From Nocardia takedensis NBRC 100417 (GTDB lineage Bacteria > Actinomycetota > Actinomycetes > Mycobacteriales > Mycobacteriaceae): a stretch of 53,905 bases of DNA. Both the position numbers and the translations under genes were made by a program. Within the stretch, counting starts at the first letter, position 1; every line of letters begins with the position of its first letter. The stretch is from positions 1 through 53,905 of the forward strand of contig NZ_BAGG01000258.1 in NCBI RefSeq assembly GCF_000308695.1, read 5' to 3'. The notes under the pieces are model-generated. The model saw only the letters and a program-made list of their open reading frames with translations, did not search any database and was not told where the DNA came from. Positions 8,969 to 16,305 of this stretch are shown piece by piece.

Positions 8969-9151
8969 CCCCATCCGAATCCTGGCCCACCGCGCCCACA
9001 TACCCACCGCGACCGACGGCAGAGCCGGTCCGCGCTCACCACAGCCGATTCGCCGGGGATCGGGAATTTCATTGTCGGACCGGCTGATACGCCGCCTCTC
9101 CTTGCACACGCAACGGCATCGGTCGCCCATGTCGAAGGAGTCGTTCGTCTC

Positions 9152-9682
9152 GTGTCCACACCCGCGCCCACCGACCCGCACACCACCGAGATCGGCATCC
9201 GCGTCGAGAATGCCCGCGCGCGAGCCGAGGGCTTCGTCTGGGGCGTGCTCCACATCCAGCACCCCGGCACCCGCGAGGCGAGGACCGCCGCCGCGTTCGC
9301 CGCCGCCTACGCCGACCAAGTCACCCAATCCCTCACCGACGGCAGCGTTTCCGTGCCCGGTCTCGCGCAGGCGTGGGTCGCGTGGCGGGTCAGCGGTGAC
9401 CTCACCGCGCACCTGGCGCCCGTCCCGTCGCCGGTCGAGCGGGTGCCCGGGTTCGCCGAATACGACGCGGCGCTGCGCGATCGCACGGCGTATTGGCTGT
9501 GCGCCGAAGCCCTCGGGTACGTGCGCGGCTGGTGTGATGCCGCCGGGGTCGGCTCCGGGGACGCGGTCGATTTCGCCCACGCCTACGCCGTGCTCGTCGC
9601 CGCGGGCGGATCGCGGCCCAGTATCGACGACGCCTGGACCAACTGGCGCGCAGGCCGCCCCCTCACCGCCATCGGCGGATGA
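9152..9682 (+). CDS. hypothetical protein, 176 aa
   Basis: The family is unknown. It starts at GTG 9152 with AAGGAG at 9135-9140. It is predicted to be all-helical and alanine-rich, with repeated aromatic positions (FVWGVLHIQ, AWVAWRVSGD, AYWLCAEALGYVRGWCDAAG). The pattern suggests a helical bundle. No membrane segment or metal motif is present. It lies between the ComM-like and DprA-like genes, so a role with them is plausible by position only. Confidence 0.7.
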   Translation: MSTPAPTDPHTTEIGIRVENARARAEGFVWGVLHIQHPGTREARTAAAFAAAYADQVTQSLTDGSVSVPGLAQAWVAWRVSGDLTAHLAPVPSPVERVPGFAEYDAALRDRTAYWLCAEALGYVRGWCDAAGVGSGDAVDFAHAYAVLVAAGGSRPSIDDAWTNWRAGRPLTAIGG

Positions 9683-9771
9683 ACACCCGCCACCCCGCAC
9701 GCCCGGCCGCGCCGAGCGCACCGCCCGGACATGCCCAGCCGACTCACGCACCGACAGAGAGGAATCCGCCA

Positions 9772-10755
9772 ATGAACACTATCGATCACCGGCCGTCCGT
9801 GGCGGTGCGTGACCCCCGGCGGCTGGCGTGGGCGCTGCTGTCGCGCGCCGCGCGCGGACCCTCGAAACCGGTGTGGGAGCTGATCGACCGCCTCGGTGTC
9901 GAAGACGCCGCACACGCGCTCGCCACCGGCGCGGCCGAGGTGGAACCGGGGGTCCTCGCTCGCGCGGATCCCGATCGCGCCGCCGCGGATCTGGTGGTGC
10001 ACTACGCGGGCGGGGGACGGTTGATCACCCCCGACGACACCGAATGGCCGAGCGCGCATCTGGCCGCGCTGCACGCCCCCGAGTGGGGCGGCGAGCACTT
10101 CGTCGGTCCTGTCGCGTTGTGGGTGTCGGGCACCGCCGCGCTGTCACCGATCGTGGAGGACGCGGTCGCGGTCGCCGGGACACCGCGCCCGAGCGGTTAC
10201 GGGATCGAGGTCACCACCGCGATCGTCACCGAGGTCACCGCCCGCGAGATGACGATCGCCGCCACCGGCGGGCTCGGTATCCCCGCCCACGCCCTCACCA
10301 CCGCCCACCAGGTCCCGGCACCGACGTTGACGGTGCTGTCGTGTGGCACCGATCTGGCCTACTACCACCACAGCCGCCACCTCCAGCACCCACGGCCCGG
10401 CACCGGCTTGTTGGTCAGCGAATACCCACCCGGCACCCCGACACGACCCGCCCGGGTCGCCGCGGCGCATCGGTTGCTGGCCGCGCTGTCCCGCGCCACG
10501 GTCCTCATCGAGTCCGACTGGCGGTGTTGGAGCGAAGCAGCGGTCCGGTGGGCGCAGCGGCTGGGCCGTAACGCCTACGCCGTTCCCGGGCCGATCACCT
10601 CCCCGACCTCCCGCAGCGTCAACTGCCTCATCGCCGACCACGGCCTCACCCCGGTCGCCTCACCCCGCGACATCTACCTGTGCGCCGGTGACCTGCCGGA
10701 CGAACCGTTTCCCGACGACGACGCCCCGGATCGATCGAACGGAGAACCCGCGTGA
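9772..10755 (+). CDS. degenerate DprA/Smf-like protein
   Basis: The protein (327 aa) follows DprA from end to end: an N-terminal helical region, then the Rossmann-like core. PVALWVSG matches the entry strand. The expected GSRxxSxYG appears as AGTPRPSGYG, SGGAxGID as ATGGLGIPAH, LxxGxDxxYP as LSCGTDLAYYH, and the SEYPPG loop is intact. The family RNRxIA(G/A)LS motif is degraded to AAHRLLAALS, and the E-A-x-x-R-S-G segment reads ESDWRCWSEA. DprA loads RecA on incoming single-stranded DNA. The loss of the RNR arginines suggests weakened or altered DNA binding. It starts at ATG 9772 behind AGAGAGGA; longer in-frame starts lack a site. The stop overlaps the next GTG. A canonical second copy lies at 21,320. 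Confidence 0.8.
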   Translation: MNTIDHRPSVAVRDPRRLAWALLSRAARGPSKPVWELIDRLGVEDAAHALATGAAEVEPGVLARADPDRAAADLVVHYAGGGRLITPDDTEWPSAHLAALHAPEWGGEHFVGPVALWVSGTAALSPIVEDAVAVAGTPRPSGYGIEVTTAIVTEVTAREMTIAATGGLGIPAHALTTAHQVPAPTLTVLSCGTDLAYYHHSRHLQHPRPGTGLLVSEYPPGTPTRPARVAAAHRLLAALSRATVLIESDWRCWSEAAVRWAQRLGRNAYAVPGPITSPTSRSVNCLIADHGLTPVASPRDIYLCAGDLPDEPFPDDDAPDRSNGEPA

Positions 10756-11375
10756 TCGAGCACTTCGCCTGGACCGCGCACCCGACCCGCGACGGCGACA
10801 CCGAGCTGGCCCTGCTCGCCGCCAGTCCGACCACCGAGGTGGACACGGTCGCGGCGGTGCTGGCCGCGCACCCGGTCGTGCGCGAGCCCCGCAATCGGAT
10901 TCGGGCCGCCTTGGCCAACAGCGACGCCGCATATCCGAGCGACCCGTATCGCCTCTACCGGCTCGGCGGGGCCGGCCATCACACCCAGCACGATCTGGCC
11001 GCCGCGCTCACCGTGCACCAACTCGCCACCGACCCGCTCTGGGGCGGGCTGCTCGACCGCATCGTGTTCCTCGCCGAACTCGGCCTCGACGGCAGCCTGC
11101 GCCCCCGCCTCCCGGCCCACGCGATCGCCGCCGTGGCCGCGGTGGCGGCGCGCGCCGAATTCCGCTACGCCGTCACCGCACCCCCCACCGACAGCACAGG
11201 TCTCGGCCCGGTCGACGGCATCACCGTCGTGTCTCCGACCGATCTTCGGGGTGTCCTGGACTGGCTCGACTCGCTGACCAGCGACCCGCCCGCACCCACG
11301 ACCGCCTCACCTGCGGTCACCGTTGGCGGCGACGCCGATCCGGACGGACTGTCCAGCGACGCGGAGGACCGCTGA
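10752..11375 (+). CDS. stand-alone ComM N-terminal (ChlI/S5-like) domain-like protein, 207 aa
   Basis: The GTG overlaps the stop of the DprA-like gene (GTGA), so the two are coupled. FLAELGLDGSLRPRL (near residue 100) and ITVVSPTDLRGVLDWL (near 155) match the last strands and helix of the ComM N-terminal ChlI domain; compare GQLGPDGSVVSVRG and VHLRGVLAWL in the ComM-like gene at 7433. HDLAAALTVHQLA matches the DL-A-ALA helix. No AAA+ domain follows. It appears to be a truncated or domain-only ComM paralogue. The tail is acidic and disordered. The assignment rests on motif spacing and is moderately secure. Confidence 0.6.
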   Translation: MIEHFAWTAHPTRDGDTELALLAASPTTEVDTVAAVLAAHPVVREPRNRIRAALANSDAAYPSDPYRLYRLGGAGHHTQHDLAAALTVHQLATDPLWGGLLDRIVFLAELGLDGSLRPRLPAHAIAAVAAVAARAEFRYAVTAPPTDSTGLGPVDGITVVSPTDLRGVLDWLDSLTSDPPAPTTASPAVTVGGDADPDGLSSDAEDR

Positions 11376-11426
11376 TCGCGGCGGTCTCTCGGCTCGTTCA
11401 TCTACCCGACTATCGAGGAGGCCGGC

Positions 11427-12077
11427 ATGGGTTCGACCGGATATCACGTGCCCATCGAGACCGACACCCACCGCTTCGTCCTGGACAACCTGCGCGAACT
11501 CCTGCCCGACGGGCACCGCGTCGTGGAGCACTGCCGCACGTCACTGGGGACCGGCCGCCACGGTGGCTGGTCCTACGCTCTCTACGCCGCGGTCGCCGAC
11601 ACCACCACCACACCGGTGACCGTGTCGGCGTCGGTGGTGCTCTACCTGCGCCAGCACCGCGAGGGTGCCTCGGAGATCGTCGTCAAGCACCTGCACGAGA
11701 CCGAGGGACCCGTCGACCACGAAGGCGTCACCCGCCGGGTCCTGCAAGCCCTCACCCCCACCGAGGATCCCGCCGCGTGTGAGTGGCGCGGGCACGCGAT
11801 CGACCACCACCGTGCTGTCGCCGAGGGCCGCCGTCGCGCCCGTGACGCGGTCGGTGCGGTGATCCGCCTGGACCGCGCCTACACCTACGGCCATGGCGTC
11901 GGTGCCGTCGAGCAGGTCCTCGTCGTGTCCCCGACAAGCTGGCGGCGCGCCGAGATCACCGAGGGCCGGACAGTCACCGACTCTCCCCTGCTGCGCGCCG
12001 CCCCCGGGTGGGCGCTGCGCGAATTCGAGATCCTGCGCGCACCAACGCAATCCACGCCACCGATTCCACGATCCTGA
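11427..12077 (+). CDS. DUF6927-like plasmid protein, 216 aa
   Basis: It starts at ATG 11,427 with a strong GAGGAGG site. The central block HETEGPV..VTRRVLQALTPTE plus a later CEWRGHA resembles a plasmid/phage family in which DETMGP, ILDLLTPT and WR follow one another (DUF6927 as I recall it). The N-terminal part includes YAAVADT and a strand VVLYLRQHREG. The C-terminal third begins with a basic helix (EGRRRARDAVGAVIRL). The biochemical role is unknown. The family name is tentative; that it is a gene is clear. Confidence 0.6.
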   Translation: MGSTGYHVPIETDTHRFVLDNLRELLPDGHRVVEHCRTSLGTGRHGGWSYALYAAVADTTTTPVTVSASVVLYLRQHREGASEIVVKHLHETEGPVDHEGVTRRVLQALTPTEDPAACEWRGHAIDHHRAVAEGRRRARDAVGAVIRLDRAYTYGHGVGAVEQVLVVSPTSWRRAEITEGRTVTDSPLLRAAPGWALREFEILRAPTQSTPPIPRS

Positions 12078-12149
12078 ACCGCAACGGATCACCGTGCGTG
12101 ACCGCGCAGCCGCACCAGAGGCCCGCGCTGGCCTGTCCCGGGCGCATCT

Positions 12150-12189
12150 GGTTCACCCCATCCATCCATCCGGTTCACCCCATCCATCC
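12150..12189. repeat. 18-base direct repeat before the second methyltransferase
   Basis: GGTTCACCCCATCCATCC occurs at 12150-12167 and again at 12172-12189. It is itself built on a CCAT/CATC repeat. The pair lies in a 177-base gene-free stretch, 66 bases before ATG 12255. It may be a protein-binding iteron pair or simple replication slippage. Confidence 0.7.
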
Positions 12190-12254
12190 CCTTGTCGTCG
12201 CATCCCCTGCCCTGGGGGTGTGGCGGCTTTCCTGTGTTCGGAGGTTGATCTTTC

Positions 12255-13085
12255 ATGGGCAGACTCACTCGTGACCAGGCCGCCGCGCATCGCGAAGCCC
12301 TCGGGCTGGCCGGGCTGCGCCGCGACCTCGACGAGGACGAGAAACGTTTCGTTCTCGCCCATTTCCAGGAATCGGCCGACCCCAGCCATCCTGTCGGGGG
12401 CGCGTTCTTCACCCCGGAAGACCTCGCGGACTGCATGTCCCTCGATGTCGTCGGTCCCCGGGTGATCGACCTGTGCGCCGGGATCGGCGCGCTCGCCTTC
12501 GCCTGCCGTAACCTGGATGAGCAGCGCAGGGGGCTGCCCGCACGCGAAATCGTCTGTGTCGAAACGAATCCCGCGTTCGTGGCGGTCGGGATGAAGGTGG
12601 TTCCCGAAGCGACCTGGGTCTGCGCCGATGTGTTCGATATCGGGCGGCACCGGTGGCGGATGTTCGATACCGCGATCGCCAATCCGCCTTTCGGCAATCA
12701 CGCCCGCGCCGGCAACGCTCCCGGCTACCGCGGATCCCGGTTCGAGTACCACGTCATCGCCTTGGCCTCACACCTGGCCCGCAGCGGCGTCTTTCTGATC
12801 CCGCGCGATTCGTCGCCCTTCCACTACAGCGGCGGCCAGGGAATGCGTGAGGGACGCGGCGATGCCGAATACAAGCGGTTCTCCTCCGGCACGGGCATCG
12901 CGTTGGAGCCCGGGTGCAGTGTCGATACCGCCTTCCACGACCCGTACTGGCATCACCGCCCGGTCCGGACCGAGATCGTGACCACCGACTTCGCCGATAC
13001 CGCCCTCGCGCGCCGCCGCCGCACCCGCGCCCGCGGGGCTGCCGCGTTGACGCCGCCGTGGGATCGCCCGGCCCGCGCCAGCTGA
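12255..13085 (+). CDS. class I methyltransferase, adenine-specific type, 276 aa
   Basis: After a helical N-terminus comes FFTPEDLADCM, the lead-in common to Type I/IIG methylases. Next are SAM motif I VIDLCAGIGALAF (near residue 75), acidic IVCVETNP and motif IV IANPPFG (near residue 140). These predict N6-adenine DNA methylation, or a methylase fold adapted to another use. It has no target-recognition domain as large as in Type IIG enzymes. It is the second such gene in 13 kb without a visible nuclease partner. ATG 12255 follows GGAGG by 10 bases. The C-terminus is Arg/Ala-rich. Confidence 0.85.
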   Translation: MGRLTRDQAAAHREALGLAGLRRDLDEDEKRFVLAHFQESADPSHPVGGAFFTPEDLADCMSLDVVGPRVIDLCAGIGALAFACRNLDEQRRGLPAREIVCVETNPAFVAVGMKVVPEATWVCADVFDIGRHRWRMFDTAIANPPFGNHARAGNAPGYRGSRFEYHVIALASHLARSGVFLIPRDSSPFHYSGGQGMREGRGDAEYKRFSSGTGIALEPGCSVDTAFHDPYWHHRPVRTEIVTTDFADTALARRRRTRARGAAALTPPWDRPARAS

Positions 13086-13136
13086 CCACACCCTCCACTT
13101 CTACCTCGCCGTTTCCGGCAGGAGTCTGGATTCGTC

Positions 13137-13709
13137 ATGCCCACACCAGGTTTCAGCGTCAGTACCACGACCAACACCACCGAGTTCGGGGCCTCCTACA
13201 CCCTGTTCGCCACCGACGACGCCCCCTTGACCGGGACGGTGTTCACCGACATGGGCGAACACACCGTCTCGGTCGACGGGATCCCCGAGCGCCGGTCGAT
13301 GGTGGTCGTGCGGTTCTTCGGCCTGCGCTCGGGCAGCGAGGCGTTGGGCAATCCGCGGGTGGCGGCGCGGTTCGTTCCCGGTGAGCCCGGACGCGGGGCC
13401 GCAGCGGCGATGTGCCTGGGCGAGCCCGGTCGCCTGCACCTCGACCTCGGTCACCCGCTCGGCGGCCTCGAGGCCGATCTGCGGGAACTGGTGACCGACA
13501 CGGTCATCGAGATCACCGCCGAGTTCCTGACCGACGAACGCGCCGCACGGCATCGCCATCACTGCGCCGAGGAGCGCCGCCAGGACGCCGCCACGGCCCT
13601 GGGAATCCTCGACGTGCTCCAACAGCGCGGCTACCGGCGTCTGGCCGCCGCCCGCGCCGAGACCGACGCTTCCTGGGCACTGGTCGAAGCATTGCGCCGC
13701 CCGAGCTGA
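13137..13709 (+). CDS. hypothetical protein, 190 aa
   Basis: The family is unknown. AGGAG (13120-13124) precedes ATG 13137. The first 100 residues look beta-rich (SVSTTTNTTEFGASYTLF, RRSMVVVRFFGLR). The last 80 are helical and charged (FLTDERAARHRHHCAEERR). It may be a two-domain protein with a DNA- or protein-binding helical tail. No catalytic motif is seen. Spacing to its neighbours (51 and 58 bases) suggests co-transcription with the methyltransferase. Confidence 0.7.
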   Translation: MPTPGFSVSTTTNTTEFGASYTLFATDDAPLTGTVFTDMGEHTVSVDGIPERRSMVVVRFFGLRSGSEALGNPRVAARFVPGEPGRGAAAAMCLGEPGRLHLDLGHPLGGLEADLRELVTDTVIEITAEFLTDERAARHRHHCAEERRQDAATALGILDVLQQRGYRRLAAARAETDASWALVEALRRPS

Positions 13710-13767
13710 CCCCACCGCGCGATCGATACCCGCCCACCGAGCGCGCCAGACCCGAGGAGCTTCGACG

Positions 13768-14229
13768 ATGTCCGACACCTATCTCGCTCTGACTCCCGCG
13801 GTGTTGTCCGATCTGCGTTCCGTGCTGGCCTATGCCGAGATCGGCGAAGACCGCGACTACGAGGAATGCGACGCCCTCGCTCGTGCCCATCACATCCTGC
13901 ACCCGATCCGACGCCTGAACGCGTGGCTCGACGGTGCCGCGGATCCGGAAACATCCTTCGTCTACATCCAGCAGGGCGGGGTGGGCACCGAGTACTACCT
14001 GCACGCCTTCGACACCGCCGACGACGCCGAAGCCGGGCGCGTGGACTGCGCCGGAGACGACGGCGGAGGTTTCCCCACCACCGCGGTCGTGGCGATCCCC
14101 GCGCTCACCAGCGACCAGCTCGACGCCGTCGAAGAACTCATCCAGCAGATCGACACCCTCACCTACGCCGTCACCGACACCGAGGACGACGAGGACGAGA
14201 AGGAGGACGGTCTCGACGCCGTCGCCTGA
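13768..14229 (+). CDS. hypothetical acidic protein, 153 aa
   Basis: The family is unknown. ATG 13768 follows GAGGAG (13752-13757). It is strongly acidic, ending in an Asp/Glu run (DTEDDEDEKEDG). The middle has an aromatic strand (ETSFVYIQQGG, TEYYLHAF) and a helix (SDQLDAVEELIQQIDTL). Negative charge of this kind is seen in DNA-mimic anti-restriction proteins, but no homology was recognised and that remains speculation. It is probably transcribed with the gene before it. Confidence 0.7.
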   Translation: MSDTYLALTPAVLSDLRSVLAYAEIGEDRDYEECDALARAHHILHPIRRLNAWLDGAADPETSFVYIQQGGVGTEYYLHAFDTADDAEAGRVDCAGDDGGGFPTTAVVAIPALTSDQLDAVEELIQQIDTLTYAVTDTEDDEDEKEDGLDAVA

Positions 14230-14336
14230 GCCTTCGAGAACTCACCGATCCCATCTGCGCACACGCGAAATCCGCCCGCCGCGAGCGGTGGTGCTCGCGT
14301 GTCGTATCCGCCTGTCCGAGAGAGGAACACACTCTG

Positions 14337-15575
14337 ATGTCGATCGCTTCGACCGTGCGTCACGCCGAACTGGGCGACCTCGTCGCCCTGCTCAACGATC
14401 AGCAGGCCGCCAAACTCGACGTCCTGGCCCCGGCCTCGGCGCTGCGCGCCTGCGACGGGCTGTTGCAGCTCTCGGGTGTCGAGCCGGTACTCGACGAGCG
14501 CGGCTTCACCGATGTGGATGGCCTGTATCGGCCGACCAGCGCGGCGGATTCGCATCTGGGGTCGAAGCTGAAGATCCCCGCCGGCTACCTGAAATCGTTG
14601 CGGGAGATCGAGCGCACCGATCTCTACGACGCCAACGTCAACGGCCTGCTCCACGGCCCGACCGATCCGCGCCTGCCCGGCGGCCCCGACGAGCGCTCGT
14701 TCCTGCTGCGCCTGTTCACCTCGTCCGTGCCGAATCAGCCGGGGATCGTGCGGGCGGTGCTCTCGGACCGGTACGGGATCATCGACAACCTCGACGTGCT
14801 CGCCGCCGTTCTCGACGGTATCCGCCTGGCCGACACCGACGTCGAGGTGCGCTCGTGTGACCTGTCGGAATCCTCCATGCACTGCAAGGTGTATTCGCCG
14901 AAGATCCGCGCGCTGGCGCCGACGTTCCTGGCCGACTATCGGACCCCGTTCGCCAACCCGGAATTGGAGGCCGAACGCCGCCGCGTCGCCGGGCAGATCG
15001 ACACCGGCCGCCGCCTGGCCGCCCGCGAGGGCCGCGGCTACCGCCCCGGCGCCGAGCCGGTGGTGTTCGCGGGGTTGCGGTTCTCCAACTCCGAGATCGG
15101 TCATCACGCGGTCACCCTGAAACCGGAGCTGTTCGTGCAGATCTGCGGCAACGGGCTGACGCTGCCGTTGTTCGCGTTCACCAAACGCCACGTCGGGGAC
15201 CGCCTCGAGATCGGCGGTACCCGCTCCTGGTCCCAGGACACCCAGCGCAAACGGCTCGCGGTCATCACCGCCGAGACCCGCGACAAGGTCTCGGAGTGGA
15301 TGTCACCGCAATTTCTCGCCACCCGCGTGGCCGAGTTGGAACGCGACGCCGGGACCCCGGTGCACCAGCCCGAACGCACCCTCGAGGTCATGAGCAAGAA
15401 ACTCGGGTTCACCGAGGACGAACGCACCGGGATTCTCTCGCACTTCATCGCCGGCGGGCAGCTCACCGCGGCCGGGATCGCCAACGCGGTCACCAGCTAC
15501 TCCCAGACCATTCCCGATCCCGATCGCGCCGACGACCTCGACGACCTCGCGCTGACCGCGATGACCCTCGTCTGA
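14337..15575 (+). CDS. DUF932-like phage/plasmid protein, 412 aa
   Basis: The arrangement AVLSDRYGIIDNLDVLAAVLD, then VYSPKIRALAP and later FAGLRFSNSEIGHHAVTLKPELF followed by CGNGL, is the layout of DUF932-type proteins. In these a LTDRYxxIxN element precedes a beta-rich core. Such genes are frequent on plasmids and phages next to ssb, and their function is unproven. The ATG at 14337 is preceded by AGAGG; the longer open frame upstream overlaps the previous gene and has no site. An extra insertion near residue 220 is Arg-rich. Confidence in the family is moderate. Confidence 0.65.
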   Translation: MSIASTVRHAELGDLVALLNDQQAAKLDVLAPASALRACDGLLQLSGVEPVLDERGFTDVDGLYRPTSAADSHLGSKLKIPAGYLKSLREIERTDLYDANVNGLLHGPTDPRLPGGPDERSFLLRLFTSSVPNQPGIVRAVLSDRYGIIDNLDVLAAVLDGIRLADTDVEVRSCDLSESSMHCKVYSPKIRALAPTFLADYRTPFANPELEAERRRVAGQIDTGRRLAAREGRGYRPGAEPVVFAGLRFSNSEIGHHAVTLKPELFVQICGNGLTLPLFAFTKRHVGDRLEIGGTRSWSQDTQRKRLAVITAETRDKVSEWMSPQFLATRVAELERDAGTPVHQPERTLEVMSKKLGFTEDERTGILSHFIAGGQLTAAGIANAVTSYSQTIPDPDRADDLDDLALTAMTLV

Positions 15576-15606
15576 TCCCGCCTATCCCCTTAAGGAGTTG
15601 TGCCTC

Positions 15607-15825
15607 ATGACCGAAACCACCACCTTGACCCGCGCCGAGTTCGACACCGCCGAGCACTTCGGCGCCGCCGGCGCGGTGACCGCACTGGGCGAAGACACCG
15701 TGGCCCGCTGGCGCGAACAGTTCCCGGACTGGAAGGCCAAGCACTGGGGCTACACCGACCCCGAGGCCCCGCACGGGGCGCGGCACCTGCGCCCGATCAA
15801 CGTCGCCCCCCGCACCAAGAAGTAA
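15607..15825 (+). CDS. small hypothetical protein, 72 aa
   Basis: ATG 15607 lies 9 bases after AAGGAG (15592-15597), so the start is well supported. It is acidic at the N-terminus and basic at the C-terminus (INVAPRTKK), with two Trp-containing segments (TVARWREQF, WKAKHWGY). No family is recognised. It lies 31 bases after the DUF932-like gene and is probably in the same operon. Confidence 0.7.
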   Translation: MTETTTLTRAEFDTAEHFGAAGAVTALGEDTVARWREQFPDWKAKHWGYTDPEAPHGARHLRPINVAPRTKK

Positions 15826-15882
15826 CCCGCCACCCCGCCGAACGCCACCACCGGTCGACACCGGGAAAGGAGCTCGCACACC

Positions 15883-16200
15883 GTGACGAACAAGAAGCGG
15901 CAAGTGGTGCTGCCCGCGGAGTTCGACGCCGTCGCCGACATTCTGGGTCTCGACTCGCAGGGCTGTGTGGTCATCCGGTTCGGAACCGACCACACGATGG
16001 TGCTGACCCCGTGCTGTCACGCCAGCGGCAAGGGCAGCGCCGATTCGATCTCCGGGGTCGTGTGCCGGGCCTGCTACCGCGACGTGCCCATCAAACACGG
16101 CGGCATCGACGCCGAGATCGTGATCGCTCGCGCCGATCTCGACATCGTCGTCGCTGACGCGCCCGCGCGCCCCACCGAGACCGAGCCCGAGCGCGGGTAG
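15883..16200 (+). CDS. small Cys-rich, probable zinc-binding protein, 105 aa
   Basis: GTG 15883 follows AAAGGAG (15866-15872). The central region has CCH..C and CRAC motifs (TPCCHASGKG, VVCRACYRDV) that could form a zinc ribbon. It is flanked by a strand-rich N-terminus (GCVVIRFGTDHTMVL) and an acidic tail. The N-terminal KKRQ is basic. It may be a small nucleic-acid-binding or adaptor protein. The unit ends at the strong hairpin downstream. Confidence 0.65.
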   Translation: MTNKKRQVVLPAEFDAVADILGLDSQGCVVIRFGTDHTMVLTPCCHASGKGSADSISGVVCRACYRDVPIKHGGIDAEIVIARADLDIVVADAPARPTETEPERG

Positions 16201-16240
16201 GCGCCGCTTTCTTTCCATCCATCGAAGTCCCCTCCCCCTG

Positions 16241-16281
16241 AGGCAGGGACCGGCCAGTCCAAAGCTGGCCGGTCCCTGCCT
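16241..16281 (+). terminator. perfect 17-bp hairpin between the zinc-protein and ParB-like genes
   Basis: The arms 16241-16257 and 16265-16281 are exact reverse complements around a 7-base loop (TCCAAAG), followed by CTTTC. This would be a strong intrinsic terminator for the upstream unit. It ends only 24 bases before the ParB-like ATG, with TTAGGAG in between. It could therefore also act as an attenuator, or as a single-stranded-DNA promoter of the Frpo type during transfer. Confidence 0.85.
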
Positions 16282-16305
16282 CTTTCACGTTAGGAGCCCG
16301 TCTCG

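Noticed and set aside
6737..9772. A 1011-codon open frame on the minus strand
   Set aside because: It is antisense to the DUF3560 and ComM-like genes. Its translation is low-complexity Gly/Arg/Val of the kind produced opposite GC3-rich genes, and there is no ribosome site.
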